Under the pieces are notes generated by a model. The model worked only from the letters and a program-made list of their open reading frames with translations. It was not told the DNA's origin and made no database searches. A DNA stretch of 64,000 nt. It comes from Basidiobolus meristosporus CBS 931.73 (taxonomy: Eukaryota; Basidiobolomycota; Basidiobolomycetes; Basidiobolales; Basidiobolaceae). Positions 46,987 through 58,570 of this stretch are shown here, one piece after another (position 1 is the first letter of the stretch; each line of letters starts with the position of its first letter). The translations under genes were made by a program, and so were the position numbers. Location: the NCBI GenBank assembly GCA_002104905.1, contig MCFE01000355.1, positions 23,991 through 87,990 on the forward strand, read 5' to 3'.

Positions 46987-47180
46987 ACGCTTCTTTTGCA
47001 CTTGTTTTGAGCTCTCAGCATATGCTATGATGGGCTCCAGGGATAGCTGCTGGTTTTAAGTGTGCCAGGTCCTTCACTGCTACTCTAACTGAGTGCATCT
47101 TGAGTAAGAGTATGCTCTTTCCTGGGTAAATGTTGTGTTGGTATATATGTGTCTGCCTGCTTTCCCCTTATTGGCACTTT
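46987..47180 (-). pseudogene. accessory gene remnant after solo LTR-G
   Basis: Matches 1880-2060 (TGTGCTTGTTTCAAGCTC-like and TGAGTGCTTCTTAAG-like blocks). It ends where the Harbinger fragment H3 begins. Confidence 0.5.
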
Positions 47181-48224
47181 TTACTTCTGGGGAACTGACT
47201 GATGATGACCAACATGAAGTGCCTCAACCACCGGAGCCCTTGGCAAGTACAAGAACGCATCAGCACGTGGCACTACAGGCTGGTTCAGTTAGTTCATTTG
47301 GAGCAATTCAGCATGGCCAAGCTGCAGCATTGCACTCATTAACTAGGAGGCAAAATACTGACTACAAATACACAAGTAGCCAAGATGATAGTCAGCCAGG
47401 AAGTAGTATAGGTGTGCAAGGTGAGTCACTACCAAATGCTCCAGTAGTAATCCCTGTGAGAAAAAAACCCAGGAGAAGATGATGCAATTGCTTTGAATTG
47501 CTCACATTTGTAATGATCCCAACAACCCATTTTTTTGCAATCCAAATCAAGCAATTGCAAATCAGTGATCATCAAATTTTTGATATAAGTAATATCAAGG
47601 TTGTCTCACATTTGAGACAGAACCCCTATAAATAAACACCCTGCATATATATATGTCATCTGTAAAACCAGTGCAGCTATTGGATCTGTTTTGCACCTAC
47701 ACAATCACTTGTGTGCTAGCTATGACACCTTATCCAATCACTAGGATCAGGGATTTACCTGCTCAATGGGCAAAATGGGATATTTGATGGCAAATCAGGT
47801 AGCTATTTCAGTAGTTAATGAGCCAATTGGGGGCTGCCAGCTTCAGGATACTTTTGGACCAATTAACCACTGAGATACTGTCCAATTGGAGTGAGGGTAA
47901 CCAAAATGGTAAGTATCAGTGTAGTTTATATTGTGATACACATTTATTTCCATTTACATTAAAGAAACATATCCAAATACCAGATTTTACCTGCCATAAT
48001 AGCGGTATTTGATTGCGCAAGTGATGCAAACATTACAAGTTGGCGCAATCATCTGTGCCAACCTCATTGTGTCAGATTGTGCCATAGTGTGCAAGATTGT
48101 CCTGCATAGTGCAAAATTGTCCAAGAACAATCCTGCCTTTTGGTAACTATAATATTGCGCCCAATTGTTCTTTACAACCGCCGATTGCGCTGCGTGCCCT
48201 GGCACGGTACAATGGAACAAGTTT
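47181..48224 (+). mobile_element. Harbinger fragment H3 (ORF2 3' end and right terminus)
   Basis: Matches H2 41685-42725 closely. It contains the ORF2 tail (47181-47482, from SGELTDDDQHEVPQPPEP to the basic VRKKPRRR end), the subterminal GCGCAAT/GTGCCA region and the right end CAATGGAACAAGTTT, followed by AAT. The transposase half is missing. Confidence 0.85.
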
Positions 48225-48227
48225 AAT

Positions 48228-49145
48228 ATCAATTGGATGCAGATGGGTCTTCAAGACAAAAAATAAGGCTAATGGTGCAATTGAAAGATACAAGGCCACA
48301 CTTGTGGCCAAAGAATACTGTTAAACAACAGGACTTGACTACACTGAGACCTTTGCACTGGTAGCTGAGCTTAATATCATCAGATTAATATTGGCTATTG
48401 CAGCAAAATATAGGCTTTTTATTCTTTAAATGGATATAAAATATGAGTTTTTGAATGGAGAACTTGATAGTAAAGTTTATATGGACTAGCCTGATGGGCT
48501 TGTTGTCTAAGACAGTCCCCATCTGGTCTGTCAGCTTAAAAAACCACTATATGGTCACTAGCAATCACTCAGAGCCTAGAATTACAAGATATATATTAAT
48601 TTGGAATCTTTGAGTTTCAGAAGGAGTAATGCTGCCAATGGTATATACTATAAGCCATATAGAGCAAATCCAGTTTCATTAGCTCTATAAGTGGAAGACC
48701 TTGTTATGGCTGCCACTACCCTAGCAACATTGGAAGAGACTAAATCCAGCCTGTGTAGGATGTTCAAGATGTCTGATCTAGGAGTACTCAGTTACTGCTC
48801 AGGGATAAAGTTCTTCATAGACAGAAGTACAGAGACTATTACCCTAAGCTAATCTATGTATATTAAAGATATACCAAATAGGTATCAAATGGAAGACAGT
48901 AAACTGGCAGCTACCCCAATGGAGACAAATCTTAACTTGGTCAAAACTCAACCAAATCAAGAGATCTTGATGCCATCTGGAAGCCCTGAATTTTCTTATT
49001 GATCTATGGCTGGCAGTCAAATGCAAATTATGCTTGGAACACATCCAGATATCTCATTATCAATGGGAGTTTTCAGCCAGCTTGATCAGAACTATGGATA
49101 TGATGATACTGTAGCAGTGTGTTAAAGTACAGATACTGCTTATAC
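48228..49145 (+). pseudogene. copia-type reverse transcriptase fragment
   Basis: RT N-terminal block GCRWVFKTKNKANG near 48238, then KATLVAKEYC, YTETFALVAELNIIRLIL near 48340-48400, a broken MDIKYEFLNGELD near 48430, KKPLYG near 48540, and the YVDD-like zone near 48690. Several stops. The sequence differs from C2 and C3, so it is another copia family. It directly abuts the H3 terminus. Confidence 0.65.
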
Positions 49146-49149
49146 TTTC

Positions 49150-49754
49150 AACATTAAGTGAAAACCACATAATCTACATGTTCTCCTAATCACTTCCAAT
49201 ATCTTCAAGACTCTTACTACACAAAGACCTTTTTGGCATCTAGCATATATATTCCTTCTTGCTGATGGATTCTAGTCCCCCTTACAGGTTTATTCCGGCA
49301 CTTGTTGGTGTGAATTCTGTATTGAATGGTGTATAGATTGGCTTGAGACCAAGAGAAATTTGGCATGCCTTGGTAGAGTTTTCCTAATAAAGATTAGGGG
49401 CTTGTTGCACCCAACCCAACTTTGCATTGCCTAACTGATTACCCATGCATTGGGGCTGCTTAGCTTCTTAATGCCACAGGTATAGGTGTCTCCATGTGCA
49501 CATCTGTCCTCAGTATTTTTCAACTTATCCTGGCTGTCCTCCATGTGCCAACAAATCAAATCCATGACAGTCTTGAAGGTACTATTCTTGATGAGATTTA
49601 GATATGGTAGTACCTGTAACTTTGCTTGTCTGCCTATCCCCCACACATCCTTTCCATAGGAAATGCCCAAAAGTTGAAGCAAGGTCCAGCAGTCTCAACA
49701 GACCAAGTACAATGGAGTAGCAAATGGATACAGTAGTGGCTGAGATCTACATAT
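49150..49754 (-). pseudogene. tnp2-family transposase, copy G, C-terminal part
   Basis: The minus strand piece 49431-49682 shows IGRQAKLQVLPYLNLIKN, MDLICWHMEDSQ, then the short tail. The 49300-49370 sequence is the empty-site counterpart of MITE M1. Bases 49150-49250 also match the repeat at 56880-57000 in reverse. Confidence 0.65.
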
Positions 49755-50436
49755 TGTAGTGGGGTCACAGTGACACCCTCTGACAGATGTGCTCATTCCC
49801 ATATTTTCTACTTCCCTTATTTTAGTTTTATCCCATTTGTTCTACTTGATCAGTACTATCCCATAAGCTGGCTGACTATTGCACCTGCTTAGCTTACTGC
49901 TTAAGTTATCCCTCACCTTATTTAAGATTACATGATATAAGTGCCTCCAAATTTGGCAAGCACCCATGCCAGTACCTGTAAAACATGACCAAACCATATC
50001 ACCATTCCTACCATTTTCATACCATATAGTATCCCTATGTTACAAAAGCTTCAGAATACTGATCCCTGATTGGTTGGGTGTGCTGTGCTTCTTTGAGCCT
50101 TCAGGAACCTACTTAGAACATTCTCAGCTCATTCTGATGTCATTAAGACTTCTGTTTCACCACTGGAACCTTCTGGAACACCATGATTAGTAATCACTTT
50201 GCCAGTGTGAATGATATGTAAGGGGGGCAATCCCTCAACACTAGATCATCATCCCTTTTATCAATATACCAGGTTGTTGATTAGTGTGAGCACTGCTACT
50301 TGCTGCTACCTGAACTTTTAACCCCAGACCATAGGGCACTTGCAGGAAGCTGTGCTGACATCCAACCTACCTTGGAGGCACTACTTGCAGTAATACTCAG
50401 AGTAGGTGTCTTTTATTATATTTGATTCTTTCCCAA
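49755..50436 (+). mobile_element. truncated LTR-G
   Basis: Starts TGTAGTGGGGTCACAGTGACACC and follows the family to about base 680, then stops at TTTCCCAA and joins tnp2 sequence. About 390 bp of the LTR and about 500 bp of the adjacent tnp2 gene are missing, so one deletion probably removed both. Confidence 0.8.
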
Positions 50437-51115
50437 CTTTGCTGCAATTACATGCTGACTTCTGTACATTCTCTCTGTGGAAAGAGGATGTTCTTAGTGC
50501 TGGTGTTTGGGTAATAATAATGTATGAGAGTTATGGAGTAAGTCCCCTGGATCTCACACATTTGACAGCAATACCGTCTATTATGCCTAGAAAACCTGCT
50601 ATCATCCTGATGGCCAGGGTATCTCCAATGCAGATAGTAATATGAGCATTTACATGGCAGCCATTAACTATTATCCTGCTGGAAAGCATGCAAAATTCAT
50701 TCAGCAATGGATACAGGTAGCTATCCAGGTTGGATGGTGATTTAGGCCTAGATACCTGTGAGACTACCATGAGATTATTGCTCTGATGCCATTACATGAA
50801 TGGCAGATTTGATTGATGAGAATCAGTGGCCAGCAGGAATTGCTGGTAGAGTACATGTTTTATGAGAATCCATCAAGTCCTAAGGCAAAGGCATGGTCAT
50901 ACATACCTTCAAAGGAGCCCTTGCTTATTAGCTGTTGTAATGTTTGCCATCAAATTTATTGGATATGATTGCACTTAATTGATACTGAGTGCAGTACTGT
51001 ATAGCTTTGCAACACTTGTTGAATTGCATCAGATTACTCAGACAGGTATTATTGGAATATATTCAGAATGTGAACAATGTTCTCCCTCAATGGTGGTGGA
51101 TTCCATTGAAATAAT
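50437..51115 (-). pseudogene. tnp2-family transposase, copy G, middle part
   Basis: The minus strand piece 50531-50770 reads MVVSQVSRPKSPSNLDSYLY, INGCHVNAHI-like text, and ICIGDTLAIRMIAGFLG, matching copy D (31716-31961). It extends to about 51115 with decayed zinc-ribbon sequence. Confidence 0.65.
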
Positions 51116-51290
51116 TATGATTTAATTCAACATACAAATGCAAATATTCAGAGACAATTTTTTTTTAATTATTTTTTGCTTTATCTCAAGATTTTTGACT
51201 CAAATCATCTGTTTAATCCAAAATACAAAATAAAAAAATAAATAAATCTCAAAGACAAAATTTTTGTTTCACAAGTATCACCCATCATCT
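51116..51290. other. AT-rich spacer
   Basis: Long A and T runs (for example 51162-51190 and 51225-51260). No repeat partner or frame found. It lies where the 5' LTR of the chromovirus would be expected. Confidence 0.35.
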
Positions 51291-51592
51291 TTTCCTAGTC
51301 TTGTCCTATAAAGGCAAAGATACTTTATCTTTGTAAAACTATTGGTCTAAGCTGCATTCACTTTATTACCCTGCTGGTGGAGTTTACAGTTGTTACAGTA
51401 TTGGAAGCTTTAGTACAATACTCTATTAAAGGATGTCAAAACCAGTACCTTCTGAAGTGATGCTAACTTATTTAAGTTGGGGATTGTGGCTCAATAGTTG
51501 TATTCTTGACATACTGGTGGCTTTACAAACCCACAGTCTAGTGTAGTGTATTCCAGTATCCCTTGCAAGTTCATCTGCCTTCCTCTCCTACC
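51291..51592 (+). promoter_or_regulatory. leader of chromovirus, related to LTR-G inner half
   Basis: Directly precedes gag. It aligns with LTR-G 46620-46870 (TGCTGGTGGAG, GGAAGCTTTAGTACA, AGTTGGGGATTG), though more diverged than the LTR-G copies are from one another. It does not match the 3' LTR at 56046-56553. So the 5' end of this element is either a different LTR lineage or a recombinant. Confidence 0.45.
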
Positions 51593-52525
51593 ATGTCCAA
51601 CCTAGAGCTGAACTTTGCCCAGCTCATGGCTGCCTTTACCCAACTGCAGCAAGACCATGCAGACCTCAGAAGCACTCTTGCTCAGTTCCTGAACCAAAGT
51701 GTCCAGCAAACTAGCCATGTCCCAGTCTACCAAGAACCCAAGTATACTCCTGCTACCAAGTTCAATGGCTCTCAGAATGAATTCCATGGCTTCATCAACA
51801 TGGTGAAGAACAATCTTGCACTCCAGCCCAACCGGTACCTCACTGACCAGGCCAAAGTTGGTTTCATCTCCAACCTGCTTACTGGTACAGCTCTGAAGTG
51901 GTTCTCCCCATTAGTAGAGACCAACTCTCCCCTCCTCAGAGACTACCAAGCTTTTCTCACTGAAATGGAGCTAACATTTGGTAACCTTGACCAAGCCAGA
52001 ACTGCTGCCAACAAGATCAAGACCCTCAAACAAGGGAACAAACCAGCATCTGTCTATGCCTCAGAATTCCAACAACTCTCCAGTGACCTCAGCTCCTGGG
52101 GTCAAGCAGCCTTGATAAACCAATTCCAAGATGGCCTCAATGTTGAAGTTTGTGATCTGCTACTCACACTCCCAGATCCAGATACATTGGTTGAAGCTAT
52201 GCACCAAGCAATCCAGTGTGATAACAGACTATTCCAGAAGAAGCAAAAGAACTGTCAAAGACACATTCCTGTTGCAGTCCCAGCTCCTCCTGCTCCCCAA
52301 GTCACTCCAGAAGATCCTATGTGGATTGATAGTGCCAAATACAAGAAACTATCAAAGAGTGTAAAGTCCAGATGTCAACAAGCCAACCTCTGTCTATACT
52401 GTGGCCAACCAGGTCACTTTGCCAAGTCCTGCCCCAACAAGAAGTTCAGCTTCAAGCTGATGCAGTCCTCCAGTAACCAACCTGATTCAGATCTGTTGGG
52501 AAACTCCAATGTCCAGTTGCACTGA
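51593..52525 (+). CDS. chromovirus (Ty3/gypsy) Gag
   Basis: 310 codons from ATG 51593; an open extension upstream has no ATG. The product would be the capsid-nucleocapsid protein of the element. It starts with a coiled-coil-like segment (LNFAQLMAAFTQLQQDHADL), followed by the retrotransposon gag domain (FNGSQNEFHGFINMV to DLLLTLPDPDTL). A CCHC zinc knuckle (C267, C270, H275, C280; CLYCGQPGHFAKSC) ends it. The frame is complete with no stop, so it is the only intact retroelement gene in the window. Pol follows in a different frame, so a ribosomal frameshift or a separate initiation would be needed. Confidence 0.9.
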   Translation: MSNLELNFAQLMAAFTQLQQDHADLRSTLAQFLNQSVQQTSHVPVYQEPKYTPATKFNGSQNEFHGFINMVKNNLALQPNRYLTDQAKVGFISNLLTGTALKWFSPLVETNSPLLRDYQAFLTEMELTFGNLDQARTAANKIKTLKQGNKPASVYASEFQQLSSDLSSWGQAALINQFQDGLNVEVCDLLLTLPDPDTLVEAMHQAIQCDNRLFQKKQKNCQRHIPVAVPAPPAPQVTPEDPMWIDSAKYKKLSKSVKSRCQQANLCLYCGQPGHFAKSCPNKKFSFKLMQSSSNQPDSDLLGNSNVQLH

Positions 52526-55500
52526 CAGGCTTGCAACTGGACCCATCTATGAAAATCCAGCATATCCAAGAATCTTCCTTTGCCTCAAAATCTATCCAGT
52601 CCTTGAGAATGCCTGTCAAAATCCAGATCCCTGACTCCAATCCTGTCTCAGTCCTAGCCCTGGTTGATTCTGGTGCTTCATTCTGTTTTATTGACCAAGC
52701 CTTTGTCCAGAAGCACTCTATTACTGTTACCTTGAAATCCTGTCCAGTCCAAGTAGAAGTTACTGATGGAAGATCACTCTGCTCTGGTGCCATTACCCAT
52801 GAAACATGCGTACTCCAGCTGTCCAGTACTGCACACCAAGAAAGAATTGCCTTCAACATCATCAACTCACCACACTATCCTATTGTGCTTGGAAGCTCAT
52901 GTCTGAGCTAGCACAATCCAAGTATTGATTGGAAATCCAAGATCCTGTCATTCACCAGATCCCACCAAGTCAACTCCATGCAATCTCCAGACCCTGATAA
53001 CTGTGAAAAGACTGTTTCCAACAGTTCAACAGCCCAAGATACCTTGCCAGCTGAAGGAGCCCCCTCAGCAACTATACCAGCCAAGTACCAAGAGTTTGCC
53101 CATGTCTTTGACAAGAAGAAAGCAGAACTCCTCCCTGACCATTGGCCTTATGACTGCCTTATTGACCTTGAAGATGAAAAAGTCCCTCCATTTTGCCCAA
53201 TATAAAACCTCTCCCAGCTGGAGTTGAAAGAACTCCATGGTTATAATCAAGAAAACCTCCAGAAGGGTTTTATTCAGCACTCCAAATCACCTGTTGGAGC
53301 CCCAATCCTCTTTGTCAAGAAGAAGGATGGCACTCTCAGAATGTGTGTGGACTACCATGCGCTGAATAAGATCACAGTCAAGAACCACTACCCCCTGCCC
53401 CTTCTCAACACACTGTTGGATCAGCTATCTGCTGCTCAAGTCTTCACCAGGATAGACTTGAGAGGAGCTTACAATCTTGTCAGAATCAAGCCTGGTGATG
53501 AATAGAAAACTGCCTTTTGCACAAGATATGGTCACTTTGAGTACAAAGTAGTGCCATTTGGCCTCACCAATGCCCCTGCTGTATTTCAACACCTCATGAA
53601 TGACATATTCTGTGAATACCTTGACCAGTTTGTGGTAATCTACCTTGAAGATATTCTCATATACTACAAGAGCCAAGATGAACATGATGAACATGTCAAG
53701 AAAGTATTGAGAAAACTAGACTCTGCTGGTCTCTATGCCAAGCTAGAAAAGTGTGAATTTGCCCAGAGAGAAGTGGAATTTTTTGGTTACCTCATCAGCC
53801 CTGAGGGAACAAGAATGGACCCAAAGAAAGTTGACTCAGTCCAATCCTGGAAAACTCCAAGCTCAGTCAAGGAAGTACAATCCTTCCTGGGATTTGCCAA
53901 CTTCTATTGCAGGTTCATTGCCAACTACTCCAAGATAGTCACCCCTCTGACAAAGCTTACCCAGAAGAACATACCTTTTGCCTGTAATGAGGAGCAATCC
54001 ACCTCATTCAACCAACTCAAGAAATCTTTACTGAAGGCCCCCCTGCTTGCCCACCTGACCTTGAGAAGCAATTCATAGTGGAGACTGATGCTTCTGATTT
54101 TGCCCTTGGTGCTATACTCTCCCAGTATGATGAAGACAATGTGTTGCACCCCATTGCATTCTACTCTCAGAAGTTTTCCCCTGCAGAGATCAACTATGAT
54201 ATCTATGATAAGGAGTTGCTTGCCATCATTGTAGCCTTTGAGCAATGGAGACACTACCTGGATGGTGCAAAACACCAAATCAAAGTCTTCTATGACCATA
54301 AGAACCCTGAGTACTTTGCAACTTCCAAAGTATTAAGCCAGAGACAAGCCAGATGGTCACTCTTCCTGTCCAGCTTTGACTTTACTATCACCTATAGACC
54401 TGGTGCAAAGCAAGGAAAGCCTGATGCCCTGTCCAGAAAAAAGGAATATGCCCTAGAAGAGGGAGATGATGCCTGTTGGCAAATGGGACACCCATTGCTG
54501 AGGAAGAAGCATTTTGAGATTCTTGCCACCCAGTCCTCAAGTCTTGTCATCCCTTCATTCCTAGTAAGGATATCAGAATCCCAAGCCTCTGATATGACTT
54601 CCAGCACCGTCAAGAAATATCTGGAATCCCCAGTTGGGCCCCCTCCCAGGTTCCCAAACATCCATAACCTGCATTTGGTAAACAACCTCATCTACCACAA
54701 GCAGCAGCTTTATGTCCCAGACCCTGCCACCCAGCTAGACATCATTAAGTCTTGGCATGATTCAATGGCTGCAGGCCACTTTAGTACTGCCAAAACCTTG
54801 AATACTATCAAAAGAGATTTCTGGTGGCCTAGAATGATAACTCTTATCAAAGAGTACACTCTGACTTGTGATATTTGCAACCGTGCAAAACCAGCCAGAC
54901 ACCAGCCCTATGGACTTCTTCAGCCCTTGCCTATCCCAGAACACCAATGGAGATCTATATCTGTGGACTTCATTACTGACCTCCCTGAGTCCTGTGGCTT
55001 CAATGCTATACTTGTAGTGGCTGACTGGCTGACCAAGATGGCTCACTTTATCCCTTGCTGTAAGAACACTGATGCAAAAGAAACCGCTGCATTAGTCCTC
55101 AAAAATATTTTCCACCTTCATGGTATCCCCAGTGATAATGTGTCAGATAGTGGCCCACAGTTTGTGTCCAAGTTTTGGAAACACTTCATGCAATACCTTG
55201 GTGTTCAAGTCAATCACTCCACTGCCTACCATCCTCAATCTGATGGCCAGACTGAATGAATCAACCAAATACTGGAGCAATACCTCCAGTGCTATATCAA
55301 TTACCAGCAAGACAATTGGGTAGATCTACTCCCTGTTGCTGAGTTTGCCTACAACAACTCAAGCCATAGTGTAACTGGTTTTACACCATTCTATGCAAAC
55401 TATGGATTCCACCCTCAGTTTGATATCCAGATTCCAACAAACCCAATGAGCCCACATGCGGCTGAACATGCCAAAGCAATCCAGGACATCCAGAATACCC

Positions 55501-56045
55501 TCAAGGAAGAGCTATCCTTAGCTCAGGAAAGCTACAAGAAATTTGCCAATCTAAAGCAGCATCCCACCCCTGATCTTAATGAAGGAAATTCTGTATGGTT
55601 GCTCAGAAGAATTATCAGCACCAACCGCCCTTGTGACAAATTGGATTTCAAGAAACTTGGTCCCTTCAGGATCAAGCAGAAGCTTAGCCCTATAGTATAT
55701 CAGCTACAGTTACCAGCAAGTATGAAAATCCATGATACTTTTCATGTGTCCCTCCTGGAGCCGTATTGCAGGAACACCTTGCCAAACCGGCAAGAAGCAA
55801 AGCCCCAAGCCATCCAGGTTGACCAACATCAAGAATTTGAAGTTAAACAGATTCTAGACTCCAAGTATATCCGGTCAAAGCTGTACTACTTAGTAGACTG
55901 GATTGGTTATGGTCCAAGTGACCAAACATGGGAACCAGCTACCCATCTCACTAATTGTCAAGAACTAGTTACCCATTTCCACCAGCAATATCCTGCAAAA
56001 CCTGCCCCAAAGGGAAACAGAGCTTTGCCTGAAAGAGGAGAATAG
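52526..56045 (+). pseudogene. chromovirus Pol (protease, RT, RNase H, integrase, chromodomain)
   Basis: Domains in order: aspartic protease VDSGASFCFID near 52664; reverse transcriptase from about 53280 ([28 protein letters not shown], and YLED at 53641-53652 where YxDD is usual); RNase H from 54080 (ETDASDFALG, YDKELLAI); integrase zinc region near 54750-54890 (HDSMAAGHF, CDICNRAK) and core aspartates near 54965 and 55144; C-terminal GPFRIKQKL block; chromodomain 55837-55990 (EFEVKQILDSK, YLVDWIGYG, TWEPATHL). It is broken by stops at 52909, 53203, 53503 and 55257 and a frameshift near 54055. Length and order are those of a full chromovirus, so inactivation is recent. Confidence 0.92.
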
Positions 56046-56553
56046 TGTCATGATCACATGACAACCATGAGCACCCATGCCAAGTTTCAGCTTCCTAGCT
56101 CAATTTCTAAGAGATTCCTTCTAGAACCTTCTACCACCTTCCGGAAAGTTCCTGACCATTCCAAACCATTGTTAAGCAATGGAACATTCCATGGAAGCTT
56201 CCCATCATATTTTTCATAGTCCAGTACTATAAATGGAAATACCAGGTCACATGATCAGGTGACCCAATCCATTTCCCCATCCTGTCTCAGTGCTGTGCCA
56301 TCTATGTCATTATCCCCAGCACCATTGCTGTGCCTCACCCCACAACCCCATTAGTTTTAGCCAAAATCTCTTGGCATCAGTATAGCCAAAAATTACATAT
56401 AGTCCTATCCCCCCTTAAGTATTCCTCAGTCTGATAAACACAGGGTTTGAATAAACAGCCTTGCCTTGAATCCTGCCTTGCCTTGATGGTCCACACCTAA
56501 GTCCTTTCCTGCTGTGCCTAGCTTTTCCTCCTGCCTTATGTCTATTCATAACA
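56046..56553 (+). repeat. 3' LTR of chromovirus
   Basis: 508 bp, TGTCATGATCACATG to TTCATAACA, preceded by the purine tract GAAAGAGGAGAA (56031-56042). TATA-like ACTATAAATGG near 56227 and AATAAACAG near 56451. No second copy of this sequence is in the window, so the 5' LTR is missing or different. Confidence 0.75.
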
Positions 56554-56728
56554 ATAAAATGGATTTTCTCCAGCACAATGGGTGAAACACAGGGGCTGCT
56601 TTGCATGAAGATGCAGAGCTATGTTTCACACTCTGTGGCCAAGTATAGGTTCACTTGGCCTCCCTGGTGCACTATGGCATCATTTGGCACTCATGGCTCC
56701 ATGTGGCACTATCCAATGGAACAAGTCT
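56554..56728. mobile_element. foldback MITE M5, right arm end only
   Basis: Matches the last ~175 bp of M1/M4 and ends CAATGGAACAAGTCT, followed by AAT. The break is at an A-rich stretch where the chromovirus 3' LTR ends, so the chromovirus inserted into this MITE. The left arm is not found on the other side of the chromovirus. Confidence 0.85.
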
Positions 56729-56846
56729 AATATTCTAAGGCCATTTTTTGTAGCTGCATCTTCATCTGCACCTTCCACACTTGGTAGGTAGATCCATCCA
56801 GCTTTTCAGCAGAGGGAAAAATTCCAGTAATAGCAGCAGTTGACAT
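56729..56846 (-). pseudogene. copia gag N-terminal fragment
   Basis: Minus strand from ATG 56846: MSTAAITGIFPSAEKLDG then STYQVWKVQMKMQLQ, a typical copia gag start (KLxGxxYxxWKxxM). It is open until it meets MITE M5, which inserted into it. It belongs to neither C2 nor C3. Confidence 0.65.
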
Positions 56847-56879
56847 TGCAGAAAGTGACAGCTTGGGGTTCCTAACCTG

Positions 56880-57190
56880 TTACAAGAGTGTTGGAGATAT
56901 TGGAAGTGATTGGGAGAATAAGTAGATTATGTGGCTCTCACTCAATGATTTATTGAATGTAAAAGTGGTATTTACACTTTTACATGGTCTTGACATAACA
57001 AACATGTAGAATAGGCTTAGAAAGATCCCAAGAACATGTGTGCAAAGTTTGTAGCAGCTTGGATAGCTTTGAGAGTACACATGATGTGGGTACCAGATGT
57101 ATTGGTGAAATTACACCAATTAAATCCCAACAAGGGATTTGGTCAGTATTCTCTAAGATTTGTAGATAATTATCTAAGTCACTAAGTCCG
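56880..57190. repeat. repeat shared with 38680-38845 and 49140-49215
   Basis: TTGGAGATATTGG followed by AAGTAGATTATGTGG here; the same order occurs at 38645-38690 and, reversed, at 49145-49215. A short inverted repeat (GTAAAAGTG...CACTTTTAC, 56957-56982) lies inside. Function unknown. Confidence 0.45.
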
Positions 57191-57199
57191 GTGAATATT

Positions 57200-58150
57200 T
57201 AGGTGGAATTACAAATTTTGCAACAGCAAGTACTACCATATATCAATCTCATCAAGAACATTACCTTCAAGGCCATCATGGCTAAGATGAGCTGACACAT
57301 GGAGGACAGCCAATCCAAGTTAGAAATACTGAGGACAGATGTACACATGGAGACACTTATGCCATTGGCATTACAAAGCTAAGCTGCCCCAGTGCATGGG
57401 TTATCAGCTAAGTAATACAAGGTTGGGTTGGACACAACAAGCAACTAATTCTGATTACAACAACTTTATGAAAGTATGCCAGGTTTCTCCTGGTAACAAG
57501 CCATTTTCTACACCATATGATACATTGGAGAAGTACCAAAAAGTTCTCTGAAAATATTCAGTTGGAATTTGTAGTAAAAGTGGCAACAACAACCATATAT
57601 TTGCAAGATGCATTTGTTACCAGCAATACAAGGTATAATGCAGCTTTGCAAGTATCACACTGAAAAGCCACTAAGGCAAGGTGCAAGAAGTGTATTGATT
57701 GCAGCAGGTATGTGTGAACATAGAGGTTAGTAAGTAGAAGGCCATAATTCTTTCTATTTAAGCTACCTGAGGAGTAACCATGGTAATGGTGGGTAAGCAA
57801 ATACAGAGGGGTGATTCCACAGTGGAATATATGATGGTTTACAGGGAGTTAGAAAAAGGAAATACCATTTGTTAAATTGGAACAGTAGTGTTTTACAGAA
57901 AAAGCTGTAGGCTGCTGTACTGCCATCATACTGCTAACAGAGGGCCCTAAGGAGGCACTCAAAACACTGTTTAGTTTTTTTGCCATACAAGACAATTGAA
58001 AGTATTGGCCAGTTAGGTCTGCTCAGATAAATGCAGACTGCAATAAGACCATCAAAGTGCCATGCAATTCCACCAAAAGACCATTTAAATACCATCATGT
58101 TCTTAACTTTGTTTGGCAGTAAAATCAGCAAAGTGTGTTCACAATCCTTT
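57200..58150 (+). pseudogene. tnp2-family transposase, copy H, C-terminal part
   Basis: Plus strand match to copy A from 9895 onward: the NLIKN and GCGGACAGC blocks, the short open piece 57339-57551, and the far C-terminal tail matching 42726-43000 on the minus strand. No frame survives at length. Confidence 0.6.
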
Positions 58151-58219
58151 CATAAGATCATGCAGAGGGTCAATAATTCCAAGTTGCTGGCATTGTGATG
58201 GCCTCACTGCAGGATCCTG

Positions 58220-58570
58220 ATGGCTGATCTGGATTGGATCCACCTGCAGGACCAAATCACTTGTTTCCATATGTCCTGGTCTTCAGCTGGCACTACAAGG
58301 TCTAGCACTTCATCTGCTAGTCCTTTCAATAAATGTGTGCAATACTATAGTGGGTTTTCCTGAGCACTGCTCTTGAAGCAGTGCTGCAGCATCTTGGTGT
58401 TCATAAAACTGTTCCAAAATTCCACCATAGGTATTGTGATGGTCCTCTGATTTCTGATGTTGTTGCTTTGCCTGACAGTGGAATCTCCACTCTGTCTACA
58501 ATGGAGGATATAGAAGCTATAGTAGACAAATTGCCTATCTCTGCAAACTCATCATCACATGTAAGAAAAA
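58220..58570 (-). pseudogene. accessory gene remnant, 3' part (last copy)
   Basis: Matches 1230-1560 and 45290-45610 (CTTCAGCTGGCACT, TGAGCACTGCTCT, AGTGGAATCTCCACTCTGTC). It marks the right edge of recognisable transposon sequence. Confidence 0.5.

Noticed and set aside
48097-48324. 75-codon frame joining Harbinger H3 end to copia RT
   Set aside because: The first half is antisense or non-coding Harbinger terminus; only the part after 48228 is copia RT.
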